Assembly: GCA_933228675.1 (NCBI GenBank)
Contig: OW121741.1
Span: forward strand, 132,569,290 to 132,633,289
Length of the DNA stretch: 64,000 bases
Reading direction: 5' to 3'
DNA from: Stomorhina lunata
Taxonomy: Eukaryota > Arthropoda > Insecta > Diptera > Rhiniidae
Made by a program: the position numbers and the translations under genes. The notes under the pieces were generated by a model. That model was not told the DNA's origin. It was given only the letters and a program-made list of their open reading frames with translations, and did no database searches. Shown piece by piece: positions 12,730 to 26,345 of this stretch (position 1 is its first letter; each line of letters begins with the position of its first letter).

Positions 12730-14640
12730 GAAATTCTTTCAAAATTTCAATATTTATAGAGAATTTTTTAAAAATTTCATATTTTTCCACCAAATTTTTT
12801 ACAAAAATTTCTTATTTTTTTTATAGGAAAAAAATTTCTTATTTTTTTTATAGGAAAAAAAATTCTTTTTTTTTTAGAAAATTTTTCAAAAATTTCTTTT
12901 TTTTATAGGAAATTTTTCAAAAATTTCTTATTTTTATAAGAAAATTTTCAAAAATTTCCTATTTTTATAGGAAATTTTTCAAAAATTTCTTATTTTTATA
13001 GAAAATTTTTCAAAAATTTCTTATTTTTATAGAAAATTTTTCAAAAATTTCTCATTTTTATAGAAAATTTTTCAAAAATTTCTCATTTTTATAGGAAATT
13101 TTTCAAAAATTTTTTCAAAAGTTTCTTGTTTTTATAGGAATTTTTTCAAAAGTTTCTTATTTTTATAGGAAATTTTTCAAAAATTTCCTATTTTTATACG
13201 AAATTTTCAAAAATTTTTTATTTTTATAACAAATTTTTAAAAAATTTCTAATTTTTATAGGAAATTTTTCAAAAATTTCTTATTTTATATGAAATTTTTC
13301 AAAAATTTCTTATTTTTATAGGAAATTTTTCAAAAATTTCTTATTTTTATAGGAAATTTTTCAAAAATTTCTTATTTTTATAGGAAATTTTTCAAAAATT
13401 TCTTATTTTTATAGAAAATTTTTCAAAAATTTTTATTTTTATAGGAAATTTTTTAAAAATTTCTTATTTTTATAGGAATTTTTTCAAAAGTTTCTTATTT
13501 TTATAGGAAATTTTTAAAAATTTCTTACTTTTATAGGAAATTTTTAAAAATTTCTTACTTTTATAGGAAATATTTCAAAATTGTTTTGTTTTTATAAGAA
13601 ATTTTTCAAAAATTTCCTGTTTTAATAGAAATTTTTTCAAAAATTTTATGTTTTTGTAGGAAATTTTTCAAAAATTTCTTGTTTTTCTTGTTTTTATAGA
13701 AAATTTTTAAAAAACTTCTTATTTTTGTAGGAATTTTTCAAACATTTCGTACTGTTGTGGGAAATTTTTAAAAAATTTCATATTTGTATAGGAAATTTTT
13801 CAAAAATTTCTTATTTTTATAGGAAATTTTTCAAAATTTTGTTTTGTTTTTATAGAAAATTTTTAAAAAATTTCTTGATTTTAAAAAATTTCTTATTTTT
13901 ATAAGATTTTTTTTAAATTTCTTGTTTTTATAGGAAACATTTTTAAAATTTCTTGTTTTTATAGGAAATTTTCAAAAATTTCTTATTTTTAAAGAAAATT
14001 TTTAAAAAATTTCTTATTTTTATAGGAAATTTTTCAAAAAATTTCGAATTTTTATCTGAATTTTTTAATAAAATTCATATTTTTATAGTAAATTTCTCAA
14101 AAATTTCGTATTTTTATAGGAAATTTTTCCAAAATTTCTTGTTTTTATAGGAAATTTTTCAAAAATTTCCTGTTTTTATAGGAAATTTCTCAAAAATTTC
14201 GTATTTTTATAGGAAATCTTTCAAAAATTTCTTTTTTTGATAGGAAATTTGTCAAATTTTTGACTTGTTTTTATAGCAAAGTTTTCAAAAATTTCTTAAT
14301 TTTATAGAAAATTTTTCAAAATTTTGTTTTGTTTTTATAGAAAATTTTTCAAAAATTTCTTGTTTTTACGGAAAATTTTAAAAAAATTTCTTATTTTTTT
14401 AATTTTTTCAAAAATTTTGTATTTTTATTTGAAATTTTTCAAAAATTTCATATTTTTATAGGAAATTTCTCAACAATTTCTTATTTTTATAAAAAATTTT
14501 TCAAAAATTTCTTATTTTTATTGGAAATTTTTTAAAAATTTCTTGTTTTTATAGGATTTTTTTTATATTTCTCATTTTTAAAGGAAATTTTTCAAAAATT
14601 TCTTACTGTGGTAGAAAATTTTATAAATTGTCTTATTTTT
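12730..14640 (-). repeat. 31-bp satellite array F, reverse orientation
   Basis: Same unit as array E with many substitutions and length changes, especially after 13560. An old, decaying array. Confidence 0.92.
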
Positions 14641-15384
14641 ATTTTTTTAAAGATCATTTAAAAGAAAGTATTTTTGAGCAAAATGAGAAGAGCCAATTAA
14701 ATTAACAAAAGAGAGTTAAAATCATACCTTAAGTTCTTTTTTTTTTGTAAAAGTCTAAATATTACATTACCTAGTCCGGCCACATACTTTTTCAAAATTT
14801 TAAGTAGAAAAAGTGTCCAAAATGTTGTTCACTCTTTTACATATTTACATTTTAAACAATTACCAAAAATTTAAAAACCAAAAAATTAATAATAAAAATT
14901 TGGGTCTTGCTCCAGTTTTCACAACTAAAGTTCAATGATCTCAGCTGCTCGAGAGAAAGAGCCAAAAATGCTGTCACTGATCGTTGGGGCTTTTTGTTGC
15001 CGCTTTGCCTCTCGTTCAAGCGTTTTGTTAAAAAGCTAGTAAATTTCGAAATTATAGCCAAAAGGTTGGCATGAAGATATTTTAAACTTAAAAAGTTTTT
15101 GGTTAAACAAACAGAAGAAAAAAAACAACAAATTTGGAATACAAATTTAATAAAAATGAATAACGGTTTGTTTGAATTGATATTCGAATGTGGGTTACTA
15201 ATGGACGATTTTCTAATTTGAATGCTAATGATTCAATTTACATAAATTCTGAATTTGCCGCATCATCTTATGCTTAATATGTATATTAAACATTCACTTT
15301 TATTTATGGCTATTTCATAATTTCGTTCTTATGGATTTTGACCATAAGAATAATATTATGACATATTCTTTTATGTAATTAATA
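14641..15384. other. Unique spacer
   Basis: Contains a modestly GC-richer patch (14930-15060). No gene recognised. Confidence 0.5.
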
Positions 15385-18170
15385 AAAGGAATTTTTAAAA
15401 AATTTCTAATAAAAATAAGAAATTCTTGAAAAATTTTCTACAAAATTAAGAAATTTCATAAAAAATGAAAAATTTCCTATAAAAATAAGAAATTTTTGAA
15501 AAATTTTCTATAAAAACAAGAAATTTTTGAAAAATTTCCTATAAAAATAAGAAATTTTTAAAAATATTTCTATAAAAATAAGAAATTTTTGAAAAATTTT
15601 CTATAAAAATAAGATATTTTTCAAAAATTTCCTATAAAAGTAACATATTTTTGAAAAATTTCCTATAAAAATAAAAAAATTTAGAAAAAATTTTTAAAAA
15701 ATTTCCTATAAAAATAAGAAATTTTTGAAAAATTTCCTATAAAAATAAGAAATTTTTAAAAATATTTCTATAAAAATAAGAAATTTTTGAAAAGTTTTCT
15801 ATAAAAATAAGATATTTTTCAAAAATTTCCTATAAAAATAACATATTTTTGAAAAATTTCCTATAAAAATAAAAAAATTTAGAAAAAAATTTTAAAAAAA
15901 TTCCTATAAAAATAAGAAATTTTTGAAAAATTTTATATAAAAATAAGAAATTTTTGAAAAATTTCCTTTAAAAATAAAAAAAATAAAAATTTCCTTTAAA
16001 AATAAGAAATTTTTGAAAAATTCCCGATCAAAATAAGCAATTTTTGTAAACTTTCCTATAAAAATAAGAAATTTTTGACAATTTTCCAAAAAATAAGAAA
16101 ATTTTCAAAAAATTTCCAATAAAAATAACAAATTTTCAAAAAGTTTCCTATAAAAAAAAAAATTTGAAAAATGTTTTATAAAAATAAGAAATTATTGAAA
16201 TTTTTTTTATAGTAATAATAAGAAAAATAAGAAATTTAAAAAAAATTTCCTATAAAAATAAGAAATTTTTAAAAAAGTTCCTAAAAAATAAGAAATTTTT
16301 AAAAAAAAATTCTATAAGAATTATAAATTTTTGAAAATTTTTCTACAAAAATAAGAAATTTTTGAAAAATTTCCTATAAAAATAAGAAATTTTTGAAACA
16401 TTTCCTATAAAAATAAGAAATTTTTTAAAACTTTCCTATAAAAATAAGAAATTTTTAAAAATTTCCTATAAAAATAAGAAATTTTTGAAAAATTTCTTAT
16501 AAAATATTTCCTATAAAAATACAAATTTTTTTAAATCTTCCAATAGAATCGAAAAATTTTTGAAAAATTTCCTATAAAAATAAGAAATTTTCGAAAATTT
16601 TCATATAAAAATAAGAAATTTTTGAAAAATTTCCTACAAAAATAAGAAATTTTTGAAAAATTTCCTACAAAAATAAGAAATTTTTGAAAAATTTCCTACA
16701 AAAATAAGAAATTTTTGAAAAATTTCCTTTAAAAATAAGAAATTTTTGAAAAATTTTCGATAAAAAAAAAATTAATTTTTAAGAATCGAAAAATTTTTGA
16801 AAAATTTCCTATAAAAATAAGAAATTTTCGAAAATTTTCATACAAAAATAAGAAATTTTTGAAAAATTTCCTACAAAAATAAGAAATTTTTGAAAAATTT
16901 CCTACAAAAATAAGAAATTTTTGAAAAATTTCCTACAAAAATAAGAAATTTTTGAAAAATTTCCTACAAAAATAAGAAATTTTTGAAAAATTTCCTATAA
17001 AAATAAGAAATTTTTGAAAAATTTCTGATAAAAATAAGAATTTTTTTTAAATTTCCTTAAAAAAAAAAAAGAAAGTTTTTAAGAATTTCTTACAAAATAA
17101 GATATTTTTAGAAAATTTTCTTTAAAAATAAGAAATTTTTAAAAATTTCTTATAAAAATAGGAAATTTTTAAAAAATTTGCTATAAAAATAAAAATTTTT
17201 GAAAAAAATTTTATACATAAGAAGTTTTTAAAAAATTTCCTATAAAAATAAGAAATTTTTGGAAAAATGTTCTCAAAAAATAAGAAATTTTTGAATAATT
17301 TCCTATAAAAATATGAAATTTTTGAAAAATTTCCTTCAAAAATAAGAAATTTTTGAAAAATTTTCTATAAAAAAAAATTAATTTTTAAAACTTCCTATAA
17401 AAATAGGAAATTTTTGAAAAATTTCCTATAGAAATAAGAAATTTTTGAAAAATTTCTGATAAAAATAAGAATTTTTTTTTAAATTTCCTTAAAAAAAATA
17501 AGAAAGTTTTTAAGAATTTCTTACAAAATAAGATATTTTTAGAAAATTTTCTTTAAAAATAAGAAATTTTTAAAAATTTCTTATAAAAATAGGAAATTTT
17601 TAAAAAATTTGCTATAAAAATAAAAATTTTTGAAAAAAATTTTATATATAAGAAGTTTTTGAAAAATTTCCTATAAAAACAAGAAATTTTTGGAAAAATG
17701 TTCTCAAAAAATAAGAAATTTTTGGAAAAATGTTCTCAAAAAATAAGAAATTTTTGGAAAAATGTTCTCAAAAAATAAGAAGTTTTTGAATAATTTCCTA
17801 TAAAAATATGAAATTTTTGAAAAATTTCGTATAAAAATAAGAAATTTTTGAAAAATTTCCTATAAGAAATATAACATTTTTGAAAAAATTCCTCTAAAAT
17901 TAAGAAATTTTTTAAAAATTTTCTCTAAAAATAATTTAATTTCTTATAAAAATAAAAAAAATTTGAAAAATTTCCTATATAAATAAGAAATTTTTGAAAA
18001 ATTTCTTATAAAAATATGAAACTTTTTGAAAATTTTCTATAAAAATAAGAAATTTTTTAAAAAACTTCTATAAAATTTATAAATTTTTGTAAAATTTTCT
18101 GTACAAATAAAAAATTTTTGAAAAATTTTCTATAAAAATATTTAAAAAAATTTAAAGTTTTTCTTATACA
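15385..18170 (+). repeat. 31-bp satellite array G, forward orientation
   Basis: Diverged CCTATAAAAATAAG units. Two long blocks are duplicated: about 16540-16760 repeats at 16785-17030, and about 17030-17300 repeats at 17445-17800. Confidence 0.92.
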
Positions 18171-19779
18171 TTAATTGTAAATTTTCAAAAAAATTCCCTC
18201 TAAATAGTTAATGTTAAAAAAATTCGTATAAATTTCCGATTAATATTGAATTGCAAAACATTTTTTTTGAAAAATCATTTTTATAATAGTAAATTTTCTA
18301 GGGATGGATATAAAACTTATAAATTTTTATTACTCATACGTCGGGTTGTTTAATTTTTTTTTAACTTAAACAAATTATTTCAAAATAAATTTGGCTAAGA
18401 TTAGAATATTCGTGACTTAATACGAGTATTTACCATATTTTCTAAATTCTCATTCTAAGTTTTATTTTTCCATAACTGTTATCAATTGATTAATGGCACG
18501 TTTTCTTGCCATTTGTGACTTACGAAACTCCTACTGGAAGAAATCTTACGCAATATTAAGTATTTAGATTTGAATACATTGTAGCTGATAACATTGAAAG
18601 ATTTTTATAATTATCAAATATAAAACGAATAACAAAAATCCCAATTTTTTTAGTGTAAAAAAGGGCCTAATGCATAATATCAAACAATGTTAAGAGCATA
18701 CTTTGCTTCAATATAATAATTATTTTCGTATAAATATGTTTGTACATGTATCATAATAGTTTCCACATTTGCCCTACATGTGTATTTTATCTAAAACATT
18801 TCTACGTAATAACAGATTTACATGAGAGTTTGGAAAATTTTCTTAGCATTCAGCTGCCTTTAGAAAATATTTGCTAGAATATTCCTACCCTACCCATATC
18901 CCACCTCGTACCACTACTACCGACTGTTATATGCAACTTGTGTAGAGCTAGAGGTATAATCAGTGTCGCGTCCGTTCTAAACATGTGAGCAATGGGATCG
19001 TTGTACTGGACTTAAAAACTGTGCACATTTTCCGACACGTGAAACATGTGCTCAAGTTGGTTGAGACGCTGCTGTTTTTACTATTGGAATGGTACAAATA
19101 AAAATAACTTTTGTCAGTTTTAGAAATTCTAGATTCAAAAGGGGTTGCTGGGGGTAGGACTGAGGCTAGATTGAATTGTTGCAGAATTTTTAGACGTTCA
19201 GTCAGTTTAGTCGGTTTGTCAATCTATTACGTATTTTTTTCTATGGTATTTTTTTTTATTTAGATTTTTTTTCTATTCAATTCGATTAAATGTTTCGTAA
19301 CATTCTCACTATGATACCGGTATAAATATACAACACTCGTATACTCGTAGAGTGTAAGATTGTAACGACAAATTGTCGTAGTTGATTCCATGTAAAAGCT
19401 TAGGAACAAAACTTGATTACATATCTCGATATACGTTCTCGTAGTGGTAGTTATCGTTAGAAGGTAAAAACAGATTGCAGCAACAATTGGTTGCTAAACG
19501 TGAGAAGAGAATAATTATAACAGATTTTGTTACTTATGCACAAAATAATAGAACATATGAAAAGCGATTACAAAACAAATTTTCCTAAAAGAGTAACCTA
19601 TTAAAAGTAATGGAAATTTAGTGGTAGCAAAGAACTAAATTTATTTTTATGCTTTCTAAAATTTCTCTGCCGCACGTTGCCTCTGCCAGTAGCATATGGT
19701 AGGAGAGATTTGTTAACGTAGTCACATGGCCAGTGTTAACTAATTATGTTACGAAATTTTTTAAAAATTGTTTATAAAA
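18171..19779. other. 1.6 kb unique island with E-boxes
   Basis: The longest non-satellite stretch before 23.5 kb. It has CACGTG at 19036-19041 and CATGTG at 18982-18987 and 19045-19050. Possible distal regulatory DNA; no ORF recognised. Confidence 0.45.
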
Positions 19780-20149
19780 TTTTTTATTTATTTAAAAAAG
19801 AAATTTTCGAAAAATTTTCTATAAAAAAATAAATTTTTGAAAATTTCCTTTAAATATTTGAATTTTTTTTTAATTTCTTTAAAAAAATATAAATTTTTCA
19901 AAAATTCACATTTTATGGAAAATTTTTCGAAATTTCACTTTTTATATGAAATTTTTCGAAAATTCACTTTTTTAGTAAATTTTCAAAAATTAACTATCCT
20001 AAGGAAATTTTGCAAAAAAAAATCTCTATTTAAAGGAAATTTTTCGAAAATTTACTTTTTAAAGGAAATTTTTCGAAATTTCACTTTTTATAGTAAATTT
20101 TTCGAAAATTAACTTTTTATAGAAAATTTTTCAAAAATTCTAAAATTCA
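19780..20149 (-). repeat. Diverged 29-30 bp repeats bordering array H
   Basis: Units of the form AATTTTTCGAAAATTCACTT with TTTATAG. They resemble array C and merge into array H at about 20150. Confidence 0.8.
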
Positions 20150-23100
20150 AAAATTTCTTATTTTTATAGGAAATTTTTGAAAAATTTCATATTTTTATAG
20201 GAAATTTTTGAAAAATTTCTTATTTTTATAGGAAATTTTTTAAAAATTTCTTATTTTTATAGGAAATTTTTGAAAAATTTCTTATTTTTATATGAAATTT
20301 TTGAAAAATTTCTTATTTTTATAGGAAATTTTTTAAAAATTTCTATTTTTTATAGGAAATTTTTGAAAAATTTCTTACTTTTATAGCAAATTTTTGAAAA
20401 TTTTCTTATTTTTATAGGAAATTTTTGAAAATTTTCTTATTTTTATAGGAAATTTTTGAAAAATTTCTTATTTTTATAGGAAATTTTTGAAAAATTTCTT
20501 ATTTTTATAGGAAATTTTTGAAAAATTTCTTATTTTTATAGGAAATTTTTGAAAAATTTCTTATTTTTATAGGAAATTTTTGAAAAATTTCTTATTTTTA
20601 TAGGAAATTTTTGAAAAATTTCTTATTTTTATAGGAAATTTTTGAAAAATTTCTTATTTTTATAGGAAATTTTTGAAAAATTTCTTATTTTTATAGGAAA
20701 TTTTTGAAAAATTTCTTATTTTTATAGGAAATTTTTGAAAAATTTCTTATTTTTATAGGAAAATTTTGAAAAATTTCTTATTTTTATAGGAAATTTTTGA
20801 AAAATTTCTTATTTTTATAGGAAATTTTTGAAAAATTTCTTATTTTTATAGGAAATTTTTGAAAAATTTCTTATTTTTATAGGAAATTTTTGAAAAATTT
20901 CTTATTTTTATAGGAAATTTTTGAAAAATTTCTTATTTTTATAGGAAATTTTTGAAAAATTTCTTATTTTTATAGGAAATTTTTGAAAAATTTCTTATTT
21001 TTATAGGAAATTTTTGAAAAATTTCTTATTTTTATAGGAAATTTTTGAAAAATTTCTTATTTTTATAGGAAATTTTTGAAAAATTTCTTATTTTTATAGG
21101 AAATTTTTGAAAAATTTCTTATTTTTATAGGAAATTTTTGAAAAATTTCTTATTTTTATAGGAAATTTTTGAAAAATTTCTTATTTTTATAGGAAATTTT
21201 TGAAAAATTTCTTATTTTTATAGGAAATTTTTGAAAAATTTCTTATTTTTATAGGAAATTTTTGAAAAATTTCTTATTTTTATAGGAAATTTTTGAAAAA
21301 TTTCTTATTTTTATAGGAAATTTTTGAAAAATTTCTTATTTTTATAGGAAATTTTTGAAAAATTTCTTATTTTTATAGGAAATTTTTGAAAAATTTCTTA
21401 TTTTTATAGGAAATTTTTGAAAAATTTCTTATTTTTATAGGAAATTTTTGAAAAATTTCTTATTTTTATAGGAAATTTTTGAAAAATTTCTTATTTTTAT
21501 AGGAAATTTTTGAAAAATTTCTTATTTTTATAGGAAATTTTTGAAAAATTTCTTATTTTTATAGGAAATTTTTGAAAAATTTCTTATTTTTATAGGAAAT
21601 TTTTGAAAAATTTCTTATTTTTATAGGAAATTTTTGAAAAATTTCTTATTTTTATAGGAAATTTTTGAAAAATTTCTTATTTTTATAGGAAATTTTTGAA
21701 AAATTTCTTATTTTTATAGGAAATTTTTGAAAAATTTCTTATTTTTATAGGAAATTTTTGAAAAATTTCTTATTTTTATAGGAAATTTTTGAAAATTTTC
21801 TTATTTTTATAGGAAATTTTTGAAAAATTTCTTATTTTTATAGGAAATTTTTGAAAAATTTCTTATTTTTATATAGGAAATTTTTGAAAATTTTTTTATT
21901 TTTATAGAAAATTTTTTTATTTTTATAGGAAATTTTTGAAAAATTTCTATTTTTTACAGGAAATTTTTGAAAAATTTCTTATTTTTATAGCAAATTTTTG
22001 AAAAGTTTCTTATTTGTATGGGAAATTTTTGAAAAATTTCTTATTTTTATTGGAAATTTTTGAAAAATTTCTTGTTTTTATAGGAAAATTTTTGAAAATT
22101 TCTTATTTTTATAGGAAATTTGTGAAAAATTTCTTGTTTTTATAGGAAATTTTTGAAAAATTTTTTATTTTTATAGGAAATTTTTGAAAAGTTTTTTATT
22201 TTTATAGGAAATTTTTGAAAAATTTCTTATTTGATAGGAAATTTTTCAAAAGTTTCTCAGTTTGATAGGAAATTCTTCAAAAATTTCTTACTTTTATAGG
22301 AAATTTTTCAAAAAGTTCTTATTTTTATAGAAAATTTTTCAAAAAAGTTTTTTTTTTAATTTTTCAAAAATTTGTTATTTTATAGGAAATTTTCCAAAAT
22401 TTGTTTTTCATAGAATATTTATCAAAAATATCTTATTTTGGTAGAAAATGTTACAAAAATTTCTTATTTTTATAGGAAATTTTTCAAAAATTTCTTATTT
22501 TTATAGGGAATTTTTCAAAAATTTCTTATTTGTATAGGAAAATTTTCAAAATTTTCTTATTTTTATAGGAAATTTTTTAAAAATTTCCTATTTTTATAGG
22601 AAATTATTCCAAAATTTTTTATTTTTATGGGAATTTTTTTTTAATTTCCTATTTTTATAGAAAGTTATTCAAAAATTTCTTATTTTTATAGGAATTTTTT
22701 TTTTAAATTTCTTTTTTGTATAGACATTTTTCAAAAATATCTTACTTTATAGGAAATATTTCTTATTTTTTTTTTTTTTAAATTCTTATTTGTATAGGAC
22801 ATTTTTCAAAAATTTCTTATTTTATTAGAATATTTTCAAAATTTTCTTATTTTATTAGAATATTTTCAAAAATTTCTTATTTTTATAGGAACATTTTAAA
22901 AAATTTCTTATTTTTATAGGAAATTTTTCAAAAATTTCTTATATCTTTAGAAAATTTTTCAAAAATTTCTTATTTTTATAGGAAATTTTTCAAAAATTTC
23001 TTATTTTTTTTAGGAAATTTTTCAAAAAATTCTTATTTTTTAGAAAATTTTCCAAAAATTTCTTATTTTTATTGGAAATTTTTAAAAATTTCTTATTTTT

Positions 23101-23530
23101 ATAAGAAATTTTTCAAAAATTTCTCATTTTTATAAGAAATTTTTCAAAAATTTCTCATTTTTATAGGAGATTTTTTAAAATTTCTTATTTTTATTGGAAG
23201 TTTTCAAAAACTTCTTATTTTTATAGGAAATTTTTCAAAAATTTCTTATTTTTATAGAAAATTTTAAAAAAATTTCTTGTTTTTATAGAAAATTTTTCAA
23301 AAGTTTCTTATTTTTATAGGGAATTTTTTAACATTTTTTTTATTTTTATAGAAAATTTTTCAAAAACTTCTTATTTTTATAGGAAATTTTCCAAAAATTT
23401 CTTATTTTATAAGAAATTTTTCAAAACTTTCTTACTTTTAAAGAAAAATTATCAAAAATTTCTTATTTTTATACAAAATTTTTAAAAAATTCTTATTTTG
23501 ACACAAAATTTTTAAAAAATTTCTTATAAA
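20150..23530 (-). repeat. 31-bp satellite array H, including a near-identical block
   Basis: Units with TTATTTTTATAGG. From about 20150 to 22240 the middle reads TTTTTGAAAAA; from there to 23530 it reads TTTTTCAAAAA, so two subfamilies abut. Roughly 20420-21790 is close to perfect (over 40 copies with almost no variation), while the right half is decayed. Confidence 0.95.
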
Positions 23531-25007
23531 AAAAAAAAAAAAAAAATTTTAGAAAATTTTCTATAGCTAGAGATTAGTTATTGAAATTATTTAGAGTAAG
23601 TGAAAATAATTTTCTATAATTTAATGTCGCAATCTCTTTCAGTACAACTTCAGTCAATATAAATTTCTCAACACACACATAGAGTTTGTTAGATTACAAA
23701 AGAATTTTGACTTATTGGAACTGATAAAACTTTGTAAAAAAAGTGGGCCAATAGTATGTCTTAATGATTGTTTAAACAAATAACAGTTTAACCCAAATTC
23801 AGAACATCGTGAGTGCACAAGACAATGAACAAACACAAAAAATACAAAAAAAAGAGTTCTAAGCTTCAAATAGAAAGTTTTAAAACTGATCACGAAGACA
23901 AAGAATTGAGAGTTTAGAAGTAGAAGCAGAGGAAAAAAAAAAGAAAATAAAGTTAAAACCTTACTGACACATAATACGAGTGACTTAGACATTCATCTGT
24001 ATAAGCCATTCTTATGTTTGCGTCATTGGCTATCAACAACATGCACACAAAATCCAGAGCTTCTCCCTCCTGACCCCTTTCTTCTAACAACCATTTACCA
24101 AATCACGCTCATATTATGTTGGTGGGGGGTTTTCTGTTGCTGCTTGTCCGTTTTAATTCTTATTACACGAGAACTCAATGCAACAACAGACATTTTTTTC
24201 CATCTTTCAAATTAAGCTGAATTCTAGAACCCATTTTCCATAATATAATTCCTATACATAGAAATGGAGATACTATGTATTACAGCTAATGATTACTCAA
24301 CATCTGTCTCTGCAATGTGATCGGTTTGCACAGACCTTCATACAAATGTTGTGTTTCCATGAATGACAAAACACCGAAATACAGCAACTTATTCATTCGT
24401 TTCGATCGAACATCAAACCTGGTTTTTTCGGTTTCTTTCTTTTTTTCCCCCATTTGTTTTTCAGAAGAAATGTTTTGCTTATTTAACAACTCAAACTTGG
24501 AGGCAAAAATTTCACTTTTACCTTTAAAATATGGGTTGCAACCACAAGTTTGACATCGAACAGCCATCTAAACTAAGAATAAATTGCGCTTACATAGTCA
24601 TCGTGATGTATGTGTATTTTATTTATAATCTAGAAGATATAAAACAAAGAAAGCCGATATAGTAGATGGAGTTTTGTATGGGGGTTCAGAGATGGGTAAC
24701 TGAAGTGACATGGGAATATTTTGTTGTGTTTTCTTTTTGTTTTTTATGTTGCGGAGATCTGTATCGACTTTTATTATATTTGATTGTCTAGCTTTAACCT
24801 TAATTTACCTTCTTAGACTCGGGTAGCATCACGCCATTTCTTATCCAGATCTCCAAAATTCTTTTATTTGCTTAAAGACGCTGTGAAGAGAGCGATTATT
24901 GCCAAATGACTCAATTTGTGTGATTTTGTCGATGCTCTTGAAGGAGTTTTGAAAGACTCTATGTAAACAACATCGTCCTCTTACAAGATCTGAAACCGAA
25001 GTACTAA
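23531..25007. other. Unique region
   Basis: Higher complexity than the left half of the window. Short overlapping ORFs at 24286-24567 on both strands have no recognisable domains. It could be vri upstream regulatory sequence; not supported as a gene. Confidence 0.4.
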
Positions 25008-25337
25008 TAGCCTGTTCCACGATTTCGAAAGAAAATCTACTCGAAAGAAAGTGAAAGACTCGAATTCGAAATAATGTTGGTTCCACTATTTCGAAGACTT
25101 TTGTTCGTTTCTATTCGAAAGTAAAATATCAAGTGACTCATTTTGACATATGCTTTCGCATTGCTGGTAACTTGTTCGAAATAGTGTAACAGAAATTAGC
25201 TTATAAATACTTACGTTTTCTTTGGACTTGTTTTTGGACTTAACTTTCGCATAAAATAAAGTTAATGAAACGAAAAACAAATTTCTTTCATATAGGATAA
25301 GAAAGAGGGCATTCTTTCGAAATCGTGGAACAGGCTA
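25008..25337. mobile_element. PIF/Harbinger-like MITE
   Basis: 330 bp with near-perfect inverted termini TAGCCTGTTCCACGATTTCG and its complement, followed by AAAG. Flanked by TAA on both sides (25005-25007 and 25338-25340), the 3-bp duplication typical of PIF/Harbinger. The interior is rich in TTCGAAA motifs and has no credible gene. Confidence 0.85.
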
Positions 25338-25949
25338 TAAGACTTGAAGTTGAGGCCCTATGGGGAGTCAAGGATAACAGAAGACTTGAAGAAATAAATC
25401 TCCAATTCCAATTGGAACAAGGGGTACTTCCATCCGATTCTATTTTTAGACTCATTGATAGGGACCTATGTTTTAACGCTGTCCCCAAACGGCAAATACA
25501 TTAGTTAGAGAAGTTTCACATAGCCTAATACTCAATAACCAGTGGCTAGCTGAGCTATGAGGTGAACCGTTTTTTTTTTAATTTATTTTTTCAAGTGGGT
25601 CTGGCCGGAGAACGAACTTAGGACCTCTGGTATGCTAGGCGGAAAAATCTCTAGTACCATTTCCAAAATTTAGTCATAAGAAGTAGCTTAGTATTAAAAA
25701 ATCCCGTATCAACAGAAACTAAAACTCCTGCATAGAAGCTTTTAGAATAGAAAGAAGCGCATAGAACTACATCATCAATACGCCGTAGATGTAAAAGTAA
25801 TAAAATTGGCTGTAAATCTTCAAGCTTAAATAATACGTCAAGTTAACAACAGATGGCGTAGCTTCGCTGTTCTAGGCATGACGTGCAAGCTTTCTATCTT
25901 TCATTTTCACCTCTCTACTATATCCTTTCCAAAGAAGGTAACCCAATTT

Positions 25950-26345
25950 GTCTATATATTCATATTTTTATCATTTAAATGGTTTCCGAGAGGAAATTTT
26001 ATCAGGAGCTATAATCAAATATGAAATATTTCGCCAAATTTTAATACCAAACTTAAAAAATATAGAAGTACTGCTGTCAAATTAGTTGTTCTAGCGCTTT
26101 TTGTTTAGGCGTGCTTTCGATTGCCGGATAGACAAACAGCCTATTCATGGTAGCAGTTTCGCTGTTTCTGTAAGTTGTTTATATGTAGCATCCATAATTG
26201 GTTAATTGTGAATCGATTTCGCCCATTTTGAATACCCAGAAATGAGCTGTTCTCCTTTAGACCCTATTGTGACTTTTAACCTTTTTTGTTCTTGAGCCAA
26301 TATTATGGGAGTTACAAACGGAATGACAATCTTAGCAAAGACAAT
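25950..26345 (+). repeat. Degraded copy of the interspersed repeat
   Basis: Contains CTTGAGCCAATATTATGGGA, GTTACAAACGGAATGA and a 'TTAATTGTGAATCGATTTCG' phrase, parallel to 57100-57340. It is diverged and lacks the terminal TATACCCACC motif. Confidence 0.6.

Noticed and set aside
20150..23530. Satellite units as MEF2 binding sites
   Set aside because: CTATTTTTATAG resembles the site but is longer than the consensus, so the spacing does not match.
23654..23992. 112-codon Phe/Leu/Val-rich minus-strand ORF
   Set aside because: Composition follows from A-rich plus-strand DNA; no motif recognised.
24286..24567. 93-codon minus-strand ORF and an overlapping plus-strand ORF
   Set aside because: No recognisable domain, both strands open by chance, and no splice or promoter evidence.
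24841..25488. Possible interrupted gene on the minus strand around the Harbinger-like MITE
   Set aside because: Joining the two flanking ORF pieces gives no family I recognise; codon pattern is inconclusive.
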